Part shown: one piece after another, positions 27,868 to 37,059 of the stretch
Numbering within the stretch: position 1 is the first letter of the stretch
How the letters are laid out: each line of letters starts with the position of its first letter
DNA from: an uncultured Thiohalocapsa sp.
GTDB lineage: Bacteria > Pseudomonadota > Gammaproteobacteria > Chromatiales > Chromatiaceae
Reading direction: 5' to 3'
Length of the DNA: 64,000 nucleotides
Assembly: GCF_913063425.1 (NCBI RefSeq)
Contig: NZ_CAJXYK010000025.1
Coordinates: forward strand, 21,959 to 85,958
Notes under the pieces: model-generated
What the model saw: the letters and a program-made list of their open reading frames with translations, nothing else
The model's database searches: none
What the model was told of the DNA's origin: nothing
Program-made: the position numbers and the translations under genes

Positions 27868-28247
27868 GACTGCTGCTGGATACGCACATCTTCCTGTGGC
27901 ATCTCACTGGCGCGAAGGCGCTCCCGGGCCATTTGCGAGACGCAATTCGAGACCCGGCCAACGCGGTCTTCCTGAGCCCGGTATCGATCTGGGAGGCGCT
28001 GGTCAAGTATCGGCTCGGAAAGTTGCCTCTGCCGGCGTCACCGGAGATCTATCTCCCCGAGCAACGGCGGCGGCACCGCATCGAGACCTTGCCGCTGGAC
28101 GAGCCGAGTGTCGCGCGCTTAGCGGGCTTGCCGGTCCTCCATCGCGATCCGTTCGACCGCATGCTCGTCTGCCAAGCCTTGGAACATGGCTTGACACTCG
28201 CCACCGTCGATCCAGCAGTGCGCGCGTACCCGGTTCCCGTCTGCTGA
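27864..28247 (+). CDS. PIN-domain toxin (VapC-like) with apparent loss of the start codon
   Basis: Translation from 27864 reads (I)RLLLDTHIFLWHLTGAK. This family normally begins MRLLLDTHIFLW, so the initiating codon is ATA instead of ATG. A single G-to-A change at 27866 would explain it while turning the antitoxin stop from TGA to TAA. The rest is intact: first Asp (LLLDTH), Glu in SPVSIWEALVKYRLGKL, Asp in HRDPFDRMLVCQALEHGL and in LATVDPAV. The next in-frame ATG (27933) would omit the catalytic N-terminus. CTG at 27870 or weak AUA initiation is possible. Probably silent or very weakly made. Confidence 0.72.
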   Translation: MRLLLDTHIFLWHLTGAKALPGHLRDAIRDPANAVFLSPVSIWEALVKYRLGKLPLPASPEIYLPEQRRRHRIETLPLDEPSVARLAGLPVLHRDPFDRMLVCQALEHGLTLATVDPAVRAYPVPVC

Positions 28248-28255
28248 TGGTTAGT

Positions 28256-30589
28256 CTATGCCCACCAGACACCCCCGCCACCCAAGGACCCGCTGAAGCT
28301 CGCCTTCTGGATGGCCACGGGCGCCGGCAAGACCCTGCTGCTGCACCTGAATGTTTTGCAGTTCCAGCATTACGGGCTGTTCAAGCCCGCGAATATCCTC
28401 TTGCTGGCACCGACCCGCGGCCTGGCCGATCAACACCTGTCCGAGGCAAGGACTATTGGGTTGCCAACCTGCAAGGCGACCAGGGCAACACCCATGAGGA
28501 CCTGCTGTTGATGGGCGGGCTGCTGGCCTTCTACCAGCAGCGCCGGTATTTCGACGCCAAGCCCGAAGCCCGCAGCCACTACCTGATCGAGCCGCCGCTG
28601 ATGGTTTTCATCGGCGACAAGGTGAGCGCCGGCAAGGCACCGGAGGTGCTGGAGGTCATCCGCTTTCTGGATCGGGTCTGCCGCGACAGGGCATGGGCGG
28701 AGCGGCTCGCCGCACGCGTGCTGCATGCCGACACCGGCCTGACCCGCCCCGACGGCGCCGACCTGTTCGCAGACCGCTTCCCGTATCTGGCGTCGCTGAA
28801 CCTGAGCCCGCCGCGCATCGTCGCCGATCTGCGCCGGGACCTGTTTCTGATGCAGGGCGACGCCGACAGCGGCCTGAGTCTGCACCTGATCAAGAGCGCT
28901 GAGGGCGAAATCGGCATCCGCGCCCGCGCCAGCGCCCGCGACGCCTATTGCGGCGTCATCAACGTCGGCGACACGACCAACCTGCTGAAGCGCGTCATTG
29001 CCGAGACCGCGCTGCACGCGGACGAGGACGACAGCATCAGCCCGTCACTGTTCAAGGGCCTGGACGGCGCCGACAGCACGGTGTCGTTTCTGGTGGGCTC
29101 CAAAAAGTTTCTGGAGGGCTGGAGCAGTTGGCGCGTCTCGACCATGGGATTGCTGAAGGTCGGCCAAAACGCCGGCGCCCAGGTGCTGCAACTGTTCGGG
29201 CGCGGCATCCGGCTCAAGGGCTTGCAGTTCTCCATGCGCCGCTCGACGGCACTGGACGGGGCGCTGGCGCGCGACCATCCGCCCCATCTGCCGCTGCTGG
29301 AGACGCTGAACATCTTCGGCCTGCGCGCCAAGTATCTCGCCACCTTCCTGAATACGCTGCAACGCGAGGACCTGGAGCCGCCGGTGGTCCTGCGCCTGCC
29401 CATCGACGTGCAGCCGGGGATCGCCCGCGCGCGGCTGCGCTACCCGAAGGTGCGCGACGACTTCCGCTTCCTGGACCTGAGCATCCGCTTCGACCCGCTG
29501 GCGGTCACGGCACAGTTGAACCTGATGCCCGCCATCGGCGTCGGCGACAAGGACGGGTTCGCGACAGCCGCGCAGACCGTGCACTACCAGACACTCGGCG
29601 GCGTCCGCGGGCTGCTGCCGATGGAATCCCTGTATCGCCACGCGCTGGCCCACAAGGCGCGCAAGGAGTGGGGCAACCTGTACATCGCGCGCGAGGACAT
29701 CGACGCCTTTCTGGACCACAGCGCCCATCTCGCCGCGCCGCCGGAGCTGCTGACGCCCCGTTCGCCAAAGGACCTGGACCGGCTCACCAACGCGGCGCGC
29801 ACGCTGATCGAACAGGGCATCGACCGCTTCTATCTGCGCCGTCAGCGGGCCGCGGAGACGCAGCACGCCCAGCTCGGCTTGTTCGACGACGCCCACGCCA
29901 ATCTTCCGCGCACCGGCGAGCCGCCGGCGCCCGCCTATGAACTGCATGTGCCGCCAAAGCTGGTCACGGCGGTTGAGGCGATCATCAAGGACCGGCGCAA
30001 GCGGCTTCAGGAAGACACCCAAGAGCCCCTGCCGCGCCTGCACCTGGACGAGCACCTATACGCCCCGCTGCTGCTGGCGACCGAGAATCCGCCGGCGGAC
30101 GCCGAGGTCGTCAAGTCGGTGCCGACCGGGCTCGTCGGGAGCGTGCGACGCTTCGTGGAGGACCTGCGCACCTATTGGCACGACGCCTGGGACGACCCGC
30201 ATTGGGACGGCATCGACCTGTTCCTGCTGCGCAACCTGCCCAAGAAGGGCATCGGCTTCTTCCAGACCGGCGGCTTCTACCCGGACTTCATGCTCTGGAT
30301 GCAGCGCGGCGACGCGCAGACCCTCGCCTTCGTCGAGCCCCACGGCGTTGTCCACCAGGAACAGGACAAGCTGGACCTGCTCGCCTACATCCGCGGCGCG
30401 CTGGCGAAACAGCTGTCCTTCCCGATCTTCGCCTTCATCGTCACCGATACCGAGCTGAAGCAGATCAAGTGGATCTCCGGCACCGACCAAAACAAACGCG
30501 ACGAGCTGAGCAAGCGCCACGTGCTGTTGATGGCGGGCGCGGATTACGTCGATGCCATGCTGCGGGAGATCCTGGCCGCGCTGCCATAG
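28256..30589 (+). pseudogene. Restriction DEAD/DEAH helicase-nuclease (type III Res-like), inactivated by deletion
   Basis: The first part (28262-28440) encodes KDPLKLAFWMATGAGKTLLL with an intact Walker A, then NILLLAPTRGLADQHLSEA. At about 28443 the frame jumps to GKDYWVANLQGDQGNTHEDL, which in intact relatives lies some 150 residues later, after the DEGH box and YSATF motif. So motif II is gone and the frame is shifted. The remainder is open to 30589: motor domain 2 (LVGSKKFLEGWSSWRVSTMG, QLFGRGIRLKG) and a PD-(D/E)XK-like nuclease end (GFYPDFMLWMQRG ... FVEPHGVVHQEQDK). The N-terminal domain is also missing. It cannot be an active restriction enzyme as it stands. Confidence 0.85.
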
Positions 30590-30762
30590 ACGGCAAGGCC
30601 CTTGTTGACCGGAATCGCGTCAGGCAACACTGAAGACGGCCACCGGAGCCCAACACTGGCGATCACGTAACCAGCGCGACGGGACGCAGAGCGTCCGCCC
30701 CAGCTCCCACGCTGGAGCGTGGGAGCCAGAGACCGGCACGTGGTCGGACTTGTGATCGACGC

Positions 30763-30819
30763 CCGCGGTTCGACCAGCAAAGCTTCGATCTGAACCTGGA
30801 TCGGCTGCTGGCGCGCAAG
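30763..30819 (+). repeat. 57-bp repeat, relic of a second zorD-like 3' end
   Basis: Identical to 26853-26909 except for two transitions, and still in a frame reading PRFDQQSFDLNLDRLLARK. What follows is unrelated to zorD. Confidence 0.88.
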
Positions 30820-30829
30820 AGGGCACAGC

Positions 30830-31200
30830 ACCATCGGCGCCGCCCTGGTTGGCAAGGCGCACCGCGAGGCGTACAACACAAGCTTCGACGGCTCGACATT
30901 TTCCGCCCACATGATCTGGAAACCGAGGCAATCAATGCCGAGAGCCTGCCCTGCTGGATGCTGGACACGGACTACAACGGCCCGGTATTCATGGCGCGGC
31001 AGGTGTTCTTCCCGAAGACCGAGGCCTGGAACAACCTGGATCAGCCGTACCCGAGTGCCCTGCTGCTGGGGCACCCTGGCGGCCAACCGGTGCACGTGGT
31101 CGTTGCCCGTAACCCGGTTGACGGCGCCTGCACGGTGATCACCGCGTATCGGCCCCACCCGACATTGTGGGCCGACGACTTCAGAACCCGGAGGCGATGA
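30830..31200 (+). pseudogene. Fusion relic: DNA-methyltransferase C-terminal piece joined to DUF4258 protein end
   Basis: The frame ending at 31200 reads LETEAINAESLPCWMLDTDY, then NGPVFMARQVFFPKTEAWNN. This resembles the C-terminal region of the adenine methyltransferases paired with Res-like helicases. It continues without a break into PYPSALLLGHPGGQPVHVVV and ITAYRPHPTLWADDFRTRR, the C-terminal half of DUF4258 toxin-like proteins. The 5' parts of both genes are missing. The TGA stop overlaps the zinc-finger gene start, as in intact DUF4258-YgiT pairs. Confidence 0.65.
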
Positions 31201-31424
31201 TGCATTGCGTGATCTGCAAGCAGGGCGAAGTCCGGCGCGGCACCGCTACAGTGACGCTGGAACGCGACGGTACAACCATCGTCATCAAGCAGGTTCCGGC
31301 GATGGTCTGCGACAACTGCGGCGAATACTACCTGGACGAGGCCGTGACCGAGCGCGTGCTGGCGATGGCGGAGCAAGCCGTGTCGCAGGGCGCTGAGATC
31401 GAAGTCCGGCGGTTTGCGGCCTGA
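31197..31424 (+). CDS. YgiT-type zinc-finger protein (MqsA-like antitoxin N-domain)
   Basis: 75 residues starting MMHCVICKQGEVRRGTATVT. Two CxxC knuckles (CVIC near residues 4-7, CDNC near 39-42) form the zinc site. The middle (VTLERDGTTIVIKQVPAMVC) and the YYLDEAVTERVLAMAEQA helix are typical of the short YgiT family that follows DUF4258 proteins. ATG at 31197 or 31200 is possible; the first overlaps the stop of the truncated partner. The toxin-like partner is broken, so this is probably an orphan antitoxin. Confidence 0.85.
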   Translation: MMHCVICKQGEVRRGTATVTLERDGTTIVIKQVPAMVCDNCGEYYLDEAVTERVLAMAEQAVSQGAEIEVRRFAA

Positions 31425-31735
31425 CGCCGTCGGCAGATCGCGAAGGGCAAGCAACCCGTCAAGGTGCCCGGCCGGCGACCTGCGAGCTCAACCAACCCGA
31501 GCAGCGCCGCAGCCAGTGGGCGCGCGAAGCGGCGGTCTACCGTGACCCTCGCCTGGTCAATACGTCCACTGCGCGAACACGGCAAGGTCGCAGTGCGCTA
31601 TCCGCGAGGCGTTCCCTGACCGGTCACCGACCTTTGCGATCCGCAGCTGAGGTGCAGCTCAGGATCGGACGCGCAAAATCCGGCTGCCCGAACACAAAAA
31701 AGCCGCCCGCAGGCGGCTGATTTGATGGGCATTTC
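31425..31735. other. Gap between defence island and tRNA-Met
   Basis: No gene is recognised. The right end holds the tRNA terminator (31696-31718). Confidence 0.4.
31696..31718 (-). terminator. Rho-independent terminator of tRNA-Met
   Basis: Read on the minus strand: AGCCGCC-TGCG-GGCGGCT followed by TTTTT. Perfect 7-bp stem, 18 bases past the tRNA 3' end. Confidence 0.9.
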
Positions 31736-31812
31736 TGGTGGCTACGGCTAGATTCGAACTAGCGACATCGGCATTATGAGTGCCGCGCTCTAACCAACTG
31801 AGCTACGTAGCC
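31736..31812 (-). tRNA. tRNA-Met (anticodon CAT)
   Basis: A full cloverleaf on the minus strand with encoded CCA. The acceptor stem GGCTACG (31812-31806) pairs with CGTAGCC (31746-31740); then A and CCA end at 31736. The D-loop reads GCTCAGTTGGTTAGAGC, the anticodon loop CTCATAA has CAT at 31778-31776, and the T-loop is GTTCGAATC. The elongator type is suggested by the fully paired acceptor end. Its 3' end faces the defence island, the usual orientation for integration at tRNA genes. Confidence 0.97.
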
Positions 31813-31975
31813 GGAAAAGACCGACAAGTATAGCCTGGGACACGGCGTGCGTCAATTGCTTAGGATCCTCCGCGAGGCTGCGGCAGTGCCGATACCGACG
31901 GCCGGGCGCCCCCGACACCGGCGGCAGGTGGCGGGGCCGCCGGCTTCCAAACCACTCTGTCGATTTGGGCCGCAC

Positions 31976-32203
31976 ATGCTTCAGGAAACGTCGACCGCGG
32001 TGATCGCGATCCTGTTTCTCGCGTCCTTCGTGACCTTCGAAGCGTCCACTGCCGTGGCGCTGCTCTTCATCACCGCCATGGTCGCATTCATCACGGCGCT
32101 GCTGTTCCTGCTGCGCGAGATCTCCCTTGCGCTGACCGGGCTCCGCTTTGGCACCGGCACCCCGGCGACGCCATCGCCACCCGGCGAGGACGTCAGACGT
32201 TGA
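31976..32203 (+). CDS. Small membrane protein, DUF2721-like C-terminal piece
   Basis: 75 residues with two hydrophobic helices ([16 protein letters not shown] and [20 protein letters not shown]) ending [13 protein letters not shown]. This matches the pattern of the C-terminal half of DUF2721 membrane proteins; the N-terminal helix of that family is absent, so it may be a truncated remnant. The ATG at 31976 directly precedes the helices. Its 3' end overlaps ychF tail to tail by 11 bp. Confidence 0.5.
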   Translation: MLQETSTAVIAILFLASFVTFEASTAVALLFITAMVAFITALLFLLREISLALTGLRFGTGTPATPSPPGEDVRR

Positions 32204-33284
32204 ACCGGAAGTGGACCACGTCGCCGTCGCGCACGACGTAGTCCTTGCCCTCGCTCCTGAGCTTGCCGGCCTCCTTGGCGCCCTGCTCGCCGTTGCAGGC
32301 GATGAAGTCGTCATAGGCGATGACCTCGGCGCGGATGAAGCCGCGCTCGAAGTCGGTGTGAATCACACCGGCGGCCTGGGGGGCGGTGGCGTCCTTCGGG
32401 ATGGTCCAGGCGCGGCATTCCTTGGGGCCGGCGGTGAAGTAGGTCTCGAGGCCCAGCAGGCGGTAGCCGGCGCGCACGACGCGGTTCAGGCCGGGCTCGT
32501 CCAGGCCCAGGTCGGCCATGAACTCGGCGCGCTCGTCCTCGTCGAGCTCGACGATCTCGGCCTCGATGGCGGCGCAGACGGGGACGACCTCGGCGGCCTC
32601 TTTGGCCGCATGCTCACGGACGCGATCGAGCAGCGGGTTGTCCTCGAAGCCGTCGTCGGCGACGTTGGCGACGTACATGGTGGGCTTGGCGGTGAGCAGG
32701 AAGAGCTCGCGCAGGTCGGCTCGCTCGTCGTCGGTGAGGTCCATGGCGCGCACCGGGTGGCCCTCGTCGAGGTGCGCAGCGACGCGCTCCAGCAGCGCCT
32801 TGCGCGCGAGCTGGGTCTTGTCGCCGGTCTTGGAGGCCTTGACGGCGCGCTCCAGGGCCTTGCCGACCGTCTCCAGGTCCGCCAGCGCCAACTCGGTGTC
32901 GATGACCTCGATGTCGCGCACAGGGTCCACGCTGCCGGCCACATGGGCCACGTCGTCGTCCTCGAAGCAGCGCACCACATGCGCCACGGCGTCGGTCTCG
33001 CGGATGTTGGCGAGGAACTTGTTGCCGAGCCCCTCGCCCCGGGAGGCGCCCGCCACCAGCCCGGCGATGTCCACGAACTGCATGGTGGTGGGGATCACCT
33101 GGGCCGGCTTGACGATGGCGGCGATGGCATCGAGCCTGGCATCGGGCAGCGGCACGACGCCGACGTTCGGGTCGATGGTGCAGAAGGGGTAGTTCTCCGC
33201 GGCGATCCCGGAGCGGGTCAGCGCGTTGAAGAGGGTGGACTTGCCGACGTTCGGCAGGCCCACGATGCCGCATTTGAAGCCCAT
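32193..33284 (-). CDS. ychF: Ribosome-associated GTPase/ATPase YchF (Obg family)
   Basis: 363 residues, the exact family length. [20 protein letters not shown] is the P-loop, [18 protein letters not shown] the switch region, [20 protein letters not shown] the G3 area, and the C-terminal TGS domain ends [20 protein letters not shown] then [13 protein letters not shown]. YchF binds ATP better than GTP and has been linked to ribosomes and oxidative stress. Nothing unusual. Confidence 0.97.
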   Translation of the reverse strand: MGFKCGIVGLPNVGKSTLFNALTRSGIAAENYPFCTIDPNVGVVPLPDARLDAIAAIVKPAQVIPTTMQFVDIAGLVAGASRGEGLGNKFLANIRETDAVAHVVRCFEDDDVAHVAGSVDPVRDIEVIDTELALADLETVGKALERAVKASKTGDKTQLARKALLERVAAHLDEGHPVRAMDLTDDERADLRELFLLTAKPTMYVANVADDGFEDNPLLDRVREHAAKEAAEVVPVCAAIEAEIVELDEDERAEFMADLGLDEPGLNRVVRAGYRLLGLETYFTAGPKECRAWTIPKDATAPQAAGVIHTDFERGFIRAEVIAYDDFIACNGEQGAKEAGKLRSEGKDYVVRDGDVVHFRFNV

Positions 33285-33374
33285 GACGAGAGACCGATGG
33301 CGTCGCGAAAAACGAAGCCCGCCATCATAGCCCAGGCGCCCGCCCGCTGTCCGCGCCGGCGGCCGGGCCGCCCA

Positions 33375-34880
33375 TCAGCAGCCCTCGCCCGGGGTGCGGT
33401 TGTAGACGTCCTCGAAGCGGACGATGTCGTCCTCGCCGAGGTAGCCGCCGGACTGCACCTCGATGATCTCCAGCGGCACCTTGCCCGGGTTCTCCAGCCG
33501 GTGGGTGGCGCCGACGGGGATGTAGGTGGACTGGTTCTCGGCGAGCAGGAAGGTGCTGTCGTCGCAGGTGACGCGCGCGGTGCCGGAGACGACGATCCAG
33601 TGCTCGGCGCGGTGATGGTGCATCTGCAGCGACAGGGACTCGCCCGGGCTGACGGTGAGGCGCTTCACCTGGTAGCGCGCGCCGGCGTCGATGGACTCGA
33701 ACGCCCCCCAGGGCCGGTGCACGCGCTGGTGGTGGCGGTGCTCGCTGCGCTGGGCGTCCTTCAGAAACTGGGTCACGGCCTTCACGTCCTGGGCCCGGTC
33801 CTTGTCTGCCACCAGCACGGCGTCCGGCGTCTCGACGATGATGCAGTTGTCCACGCCGACCGCAGCCACCATGCGATGCTGCGCCAGCACGAGGTTGTTC
33901 TCGGCGTCGTGGACGAAGGCGTCGCCGTCCAGCACGTTGCCGGCGGCGTCCTGCTCGCGCACCTCCCAGAGCGCGGACCAGGCGCCGACATCGGACCAGC
34001 CGACGGACAGCGGCAGCACCAGCGCCGGCGGCAGGTCCTCCCCGCCGGTGGCGTCGGCGGACAGGCGTTCCATCACCGCATAGTCGATGGAGTCGCTGGG
34101 GCAGGCCGCAAAGCGCTCGGCGTCGAGGCGCTGGAAGTCACCGTCCCGGCCGCCGCCGGCCATGGCCGCCTCGCAGGCCGCCAGGATGTCGGGTCGGAAG
34201 CGGCGGATGAGACTGATCCACACCGACGCGCGCAGCATGAAGATGCCGCTGTTCCACAGATGCTCGCCGCTGTCAAGATAGCCCTCGGCGGTGGCGAGGT
34301 CCGGCTTCTCGACGAAGGCGTGCAGGCCATAGGCCTTGCCGGCGAGACCCTCCTGCCGGTAGAGCTCGCCCTGACGGATGTAGCCGTAGCCCGTCTCCGG
34401 CTTGGTGGGCACGATGCCGAAGGTGATCACGGCGCCCCCGTCGGCGAGCTGGTAACCGTCGGCGACGACGGCGCGAAAGCCCGGAGCATCCGCGATGGTG
34501 TGGTCTGCCGGCATCACCAGCAGCACCGGGTCCGCCGCCGGCTCCGTATCCGCAGTGGCCGCCAGCGCCGCGAGGGTGAGGGCCGGCGCCGTGTTGCGGC
34601 CGACGGGCTCCAGCAGGATGGACGCACAGCGGCGCTCCAGCACCCGGAACTGCTCGGCCACCAGAAACCGGTGCGCCTCGTTGCAGACCACCAGCGGGTC
34701 CTGCACATTGAGCCCCAGCCGCGGATGCTCGGCGGCGAGATGATCCAGGCGCAACGCCGTGGCCTGAAGCATCGTCTGCTCCCCCGCAAGCGGCAGGAAC
34801 TGCTTGGGATAGGCTTCGCGGGACAACGGCCACAGCCGTGTGCCGGAGCCGCCGGAAAGGATGACGGGGAGCAGTGACAT
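33375..34880 (-). CDS. algA: Mannose-1-phosphate guanylyltransferase / mannose-6-phosphate isomerase
   Basis: 501 residues, bifunctional type II. The N-terminal nucleotidyltransferase begins MSLLPVILSGGSGTRLWPLS with YPKQFLPL; VEKPDLATAEGYL and WNSGIFMLR follow. The C-terminal cupin (about 365-495) has HRPWGAFESIDAG, MHHHRAEHWIVVSGTA and IPVGATHRLENPGKVPLEII, with metal-binding His/Glu. It makes GDP-mannose for exopolysaccharide or LPS. The start at 34880 fits the family N-terminus. It stands alone here, with no polysaccharide cluster in the window. The name manC/cpsB would serve equally. Confidence 0.94.
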   Translation of the reverse strand: MSLLPVILSGGSGTRLWPLSREAYPKQFLPLAGEQTMLQATALRLDHLAAEHPRLGLNVQDPLVVCNEAHRFLVAEQFRVLERRCASILLEPVGRNTAPALTLAALAATADTEPAADPVLLVMPADHTIADAPGFRAVVADGYQLADGGAVITFGIVPTKPETGYGYIRQGELYRQEGLAGKAYGLHAFVEKPDLATAEGYLDSGEHLWNSGIFMLRASVWISLIRRFRPDILAACEAAMAGGGRDGDFQRLDAERFAACPSDSIDYAVMERLSADATGGEDLPPALVLPLSVGWSDVGAWSALWEVREQDAAGNVLDGDAFVHDAENNLVLAQHRMVAAVGVDNCIIVETPDAVLVADKDRAQDVKAVTQFLKDAQRSEHRHHQRVHRPWGAFESIDAGARYQVKRLTVSPGESLSLQMHHHRAEHWIVVSGTARVTCDDSTFLLAENQSTYIPVGATHRLENPGKVPLEIIEVQSGGYLGEDDIVRFEDVYNRTPGEGC

Positions 34881-35315
34881 GGCGAGCTTCAGGGGTTTGC
34901 CGGGCTTGATGGCGGGATTAAAGCAATCGCCTCCCGGCCGGTCAAACGCCCGAGCGGGCCATCGGTCGAGCGGCAGCCCGAGGCACGACGCTCTGTGCCC
35001 GCTCCTGGTATGCTTTGCGGGAATCCCTGATGGCTGACCCGCTTGAGGTCCCGGCGCGGCGCCTTGCAGCGGCATGCGGCCCAAGTGACACCGAGCGGGC
35101 AAGATGCACGCGTCTGGACGCGACTCACGCAGACTACGGCGTTGCCGGCTACCGCACCCCGCGCGCAACGGCGTATGCTGCGGTGTCCGCGGGGCACGCG
35201 GTGCGAGACCTATCGGTGCGCGCGTCGGCCCTAAACCTGCGCTGAGCCCTTGCGTAGTCCGGGCGCTCAACCGAGCCATCACCGACAACGCCGACGCCGG
35301 GCTGCCGCGATCGCC
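34881..35315. promoter_or_regulatory. Divergent region between algA-type gene and Hpt gene
   Basis: 435 bases without a recognisable gene or clear repeat. Promoters for both neighbours must lie here; none is obvious. Confidence 0.4.
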
Positions 35316-35987
35316 ATGGCAACCGAACCCCCACCGCTGCCCGATATCCCCGGCCTGGACACTGTGGCCCTCGACGAGCGTATGCAGGGCGACCCGGCGC
35401 TCGTCCGCGCCGTGCTCGGGCACTTCGCGGCCACCCAGCGCGCCGCCGCCGATCGCCTGCCCGAGCTGGTCCAGCACGATCTGCCCGGCGCGCTGCATCG
35501 CTCGCACGACCTGAAGGGCATGCTCGGCAACCTCGGCGCCGATGCGCTCTATACGCAGGCCGCACAGCTTTGCGAGCTGCTGCGCGACGAGCCGCCGGAC
35601 GTGCGCGCCGCACTCGCCCCCGCCTTGCAGCTGCAGCGCGCGCTGCCACGCTTGTGCGATGAGATTGCCGCAGCCCTCGGCCCCGAAGCCCCGCCCACCG
35701 ACGGTGTGGCGGCGCCCCTCCCGCCGGTGGAGCAAGGCGCCGCCGCCGGGCACCGGGCGGCTGGGCATCAGGCACAGGATCCGTCGGCGTTCACCACAGC
35801 CCTCACCCGCCTGGCCGAGCCCCTGCGCCGCAGCCGCGCGCGTGAGGCCAAGCAGGCCCTGGCGGCGCTCAGCGCATGCGCCGCCAGCGCCGATCAGCAG
35901 ACGCTGGTGGCGGACCTCACGCCACTGGTGACCGGCTACCGGTTGCGCGATGCGCTGCGCGTGCTGGAGCAGAACTGCCATGGCTGA
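35316..35987 (+). CDS. Hpt (histidine phosphotransfer) domain protein
   Basis: 223 residues. The Hpt domain (about 20-115) has LPGALHRSHDLKGMLGNLGA, with the phosphorylatable His in SHDLKG near residue 67, and a four-helix pattern. The C-terminal 100 residues (after a Pro/Ala-rich linker) are helical and may be a second degenerate Hpt-like bundle. It overlaps the response-regulator gene by 8 bp, so it probably passes phosphate to or from that protein. The start MATEPPPL at 35316 precedes the domain; the frame is open further upstream. Confidence 0.85.
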   Translation: MATEPPPLPDIPGLDTVALDERMQGDPALVRAVLGHFAATQRAAADRLPELVQHDLPGALHRSHDLKGMLGNLGADALYTQAAQLCELLRDEPPDVRAALAPALQLQRALPRLCDEIAAALGPEAPPTDGVAAPLPPVEQGAAAGHRAAGHQAQDPSAFTTALTRLAEPLRRSRAREAKQALAALSACAASADQQTLVADLTPLVTGYRLRDALRVLEQNCHG

Positions 35988-36936
35988 GGCCGAGCGACCC
36001 AAGCTGCTCGTGGTCGACGACAACGAGAGCAATCTGGACATCCTGCTCGGGCTGCTCGCCGACTACGACGTCATTGTCGCCCTGGACGGCCACAGCGCGC
36101 TGGATCTCCTGCGGCAGGAGACACCGGACGTCATCCTGCTGGACATCGTCATGCCCGGCATCGACGGCTATGAGGTCTGCACCCGTCTCAAGGCCCACCC
36201 GCGCTGGCGCGATATTCCGATCCTGTTCATCACGGCCAAGACCGACGAGGCGAGCCTGGTGCGCGCCTTCGACGTGGGCGGCAGCGACTATGTCACCAAG
36301 CCCTTCCGTGCCCGCGAGCTGCTGGCGCGGGTACGCATCCAGGTGGAGTACCACCGGGCAATGGAGCAGCTGCGGCGGATGGCAGTGACGGACGAGCTCA
36401 CCGGCGCGCACAACCGGCGCGCCTTCTTCGAGCTGGCGGGCCGCCTGTTCGAGGACGCGCAGGCGCGCGCCGAGCCCCTGGCAGCGCTGATGCTCGACCT
36501 CGATCACTTCAAGCAGATCAACGACGGCTACGGGCACGCCGTCGGCGACGCCGCGCTGCGGCAGTTTGCAGCGATGGTCCAGGCGTTGCTGCCGGCAACG
36601 CACCTGTTCGGCCGTCTCGGCGGCGAGGAATTTGCGCTGCTGGCACCCGGCGCCGACGCGCAGACCGCCACGGAGCTTGCTGAGCAGCTGCGCGCCGCGG
36701 TCGCCGAGCTCGCGCTGGCCGCTGCGCCATCCCATCTGCGCATGACCGTGAGTATCGGTGTCGCGACCCTGTGCGAGGGTGCCGCGGACCTGGACGCGCT
36801 CCTGAGGCAGGCCGACGCCCGACTGTTCGAGGCCAAGCGCGACGGCCGCAATCAGGTGCGTCGGACGGCGCGCCTCAGCACCCGCGCGAGCGCGGAGCGG
36901 TCCGGGGGAGGCTGCGCCGGTGAGCTTCGCCCCTGA
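35980..36936 (+). CDS. Response regulator with GGDEF diguanylate cyclase domain
   Basis: 318 residues (PleD/WspR-type layout). The receiver domain (about 8-125) has LLVVDDNESN, phospho-acceptor Asp in VILLDIVMPGIDGYE, and the conserved Thr and Lys in LFITAKTDE and YVTKPF. The GGDEF domain (about 145-305) has DELTGAHNRRAFF, LDLDHFKQINDGYGHAVGD and the active motif GRLGGEEFALL. No RxxD inhibitory site is seen five residues before GGEEF. It should make c-di-GMP when phosphorylated. It is coupled to the Hpt gene by overlap. Confidence 0.93.
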   Translation: MAEAERPKLLVVDDNESNLDILLGLLADYDVIVALDGHSALDLLRQETPDVILLDIVMPGIDGYEVCTRLKAHPRWRDIPILFITAKTDEASLVRAFDVGGSDYVTKPFRARELLARVRIQVEYHRAMEQLRRMAVTDELTGAHNRRAFFELAGRLFEDAQARAEPLAALMLDLDHFKQINDGYGHAVGDAALRQFAAMVQALLPATHLFGRLGGEEFALLAPGADAQTATELAEQLRAAVAELALAAAPSHLRMTVSIGVATLCEGAADLDALLRQADARLFEAKRDGRNQVRRTARLSTRASAERSGGGCAGELRP

Positions 36937-37059
36937 CGGAGGAACGGCTTGTGGGATGAGCGGCCGAGACGCTGGGGACGCGGCGCTGGTGCCGCCTGGC
37001 GGTGCGGGGTCGGGGACCTGTCAGAGGGCTGACGCACCGTGCGCGACGGCGCTCAGCGC

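Noticed and set aside
31425..31690. Possible small gene ending near 31620 (EHGKVAVRYPRGVP)
   Set aside because: A suggestive C-terminus but no start, ribosome binding site or known family; treated as decayed DNA.
32148..34877. 909-codon plus-strand frame across ychF and the GDP-mannose gene
   Set aside because: Spans two well-supported minus-strand genes and their gap; not coding.
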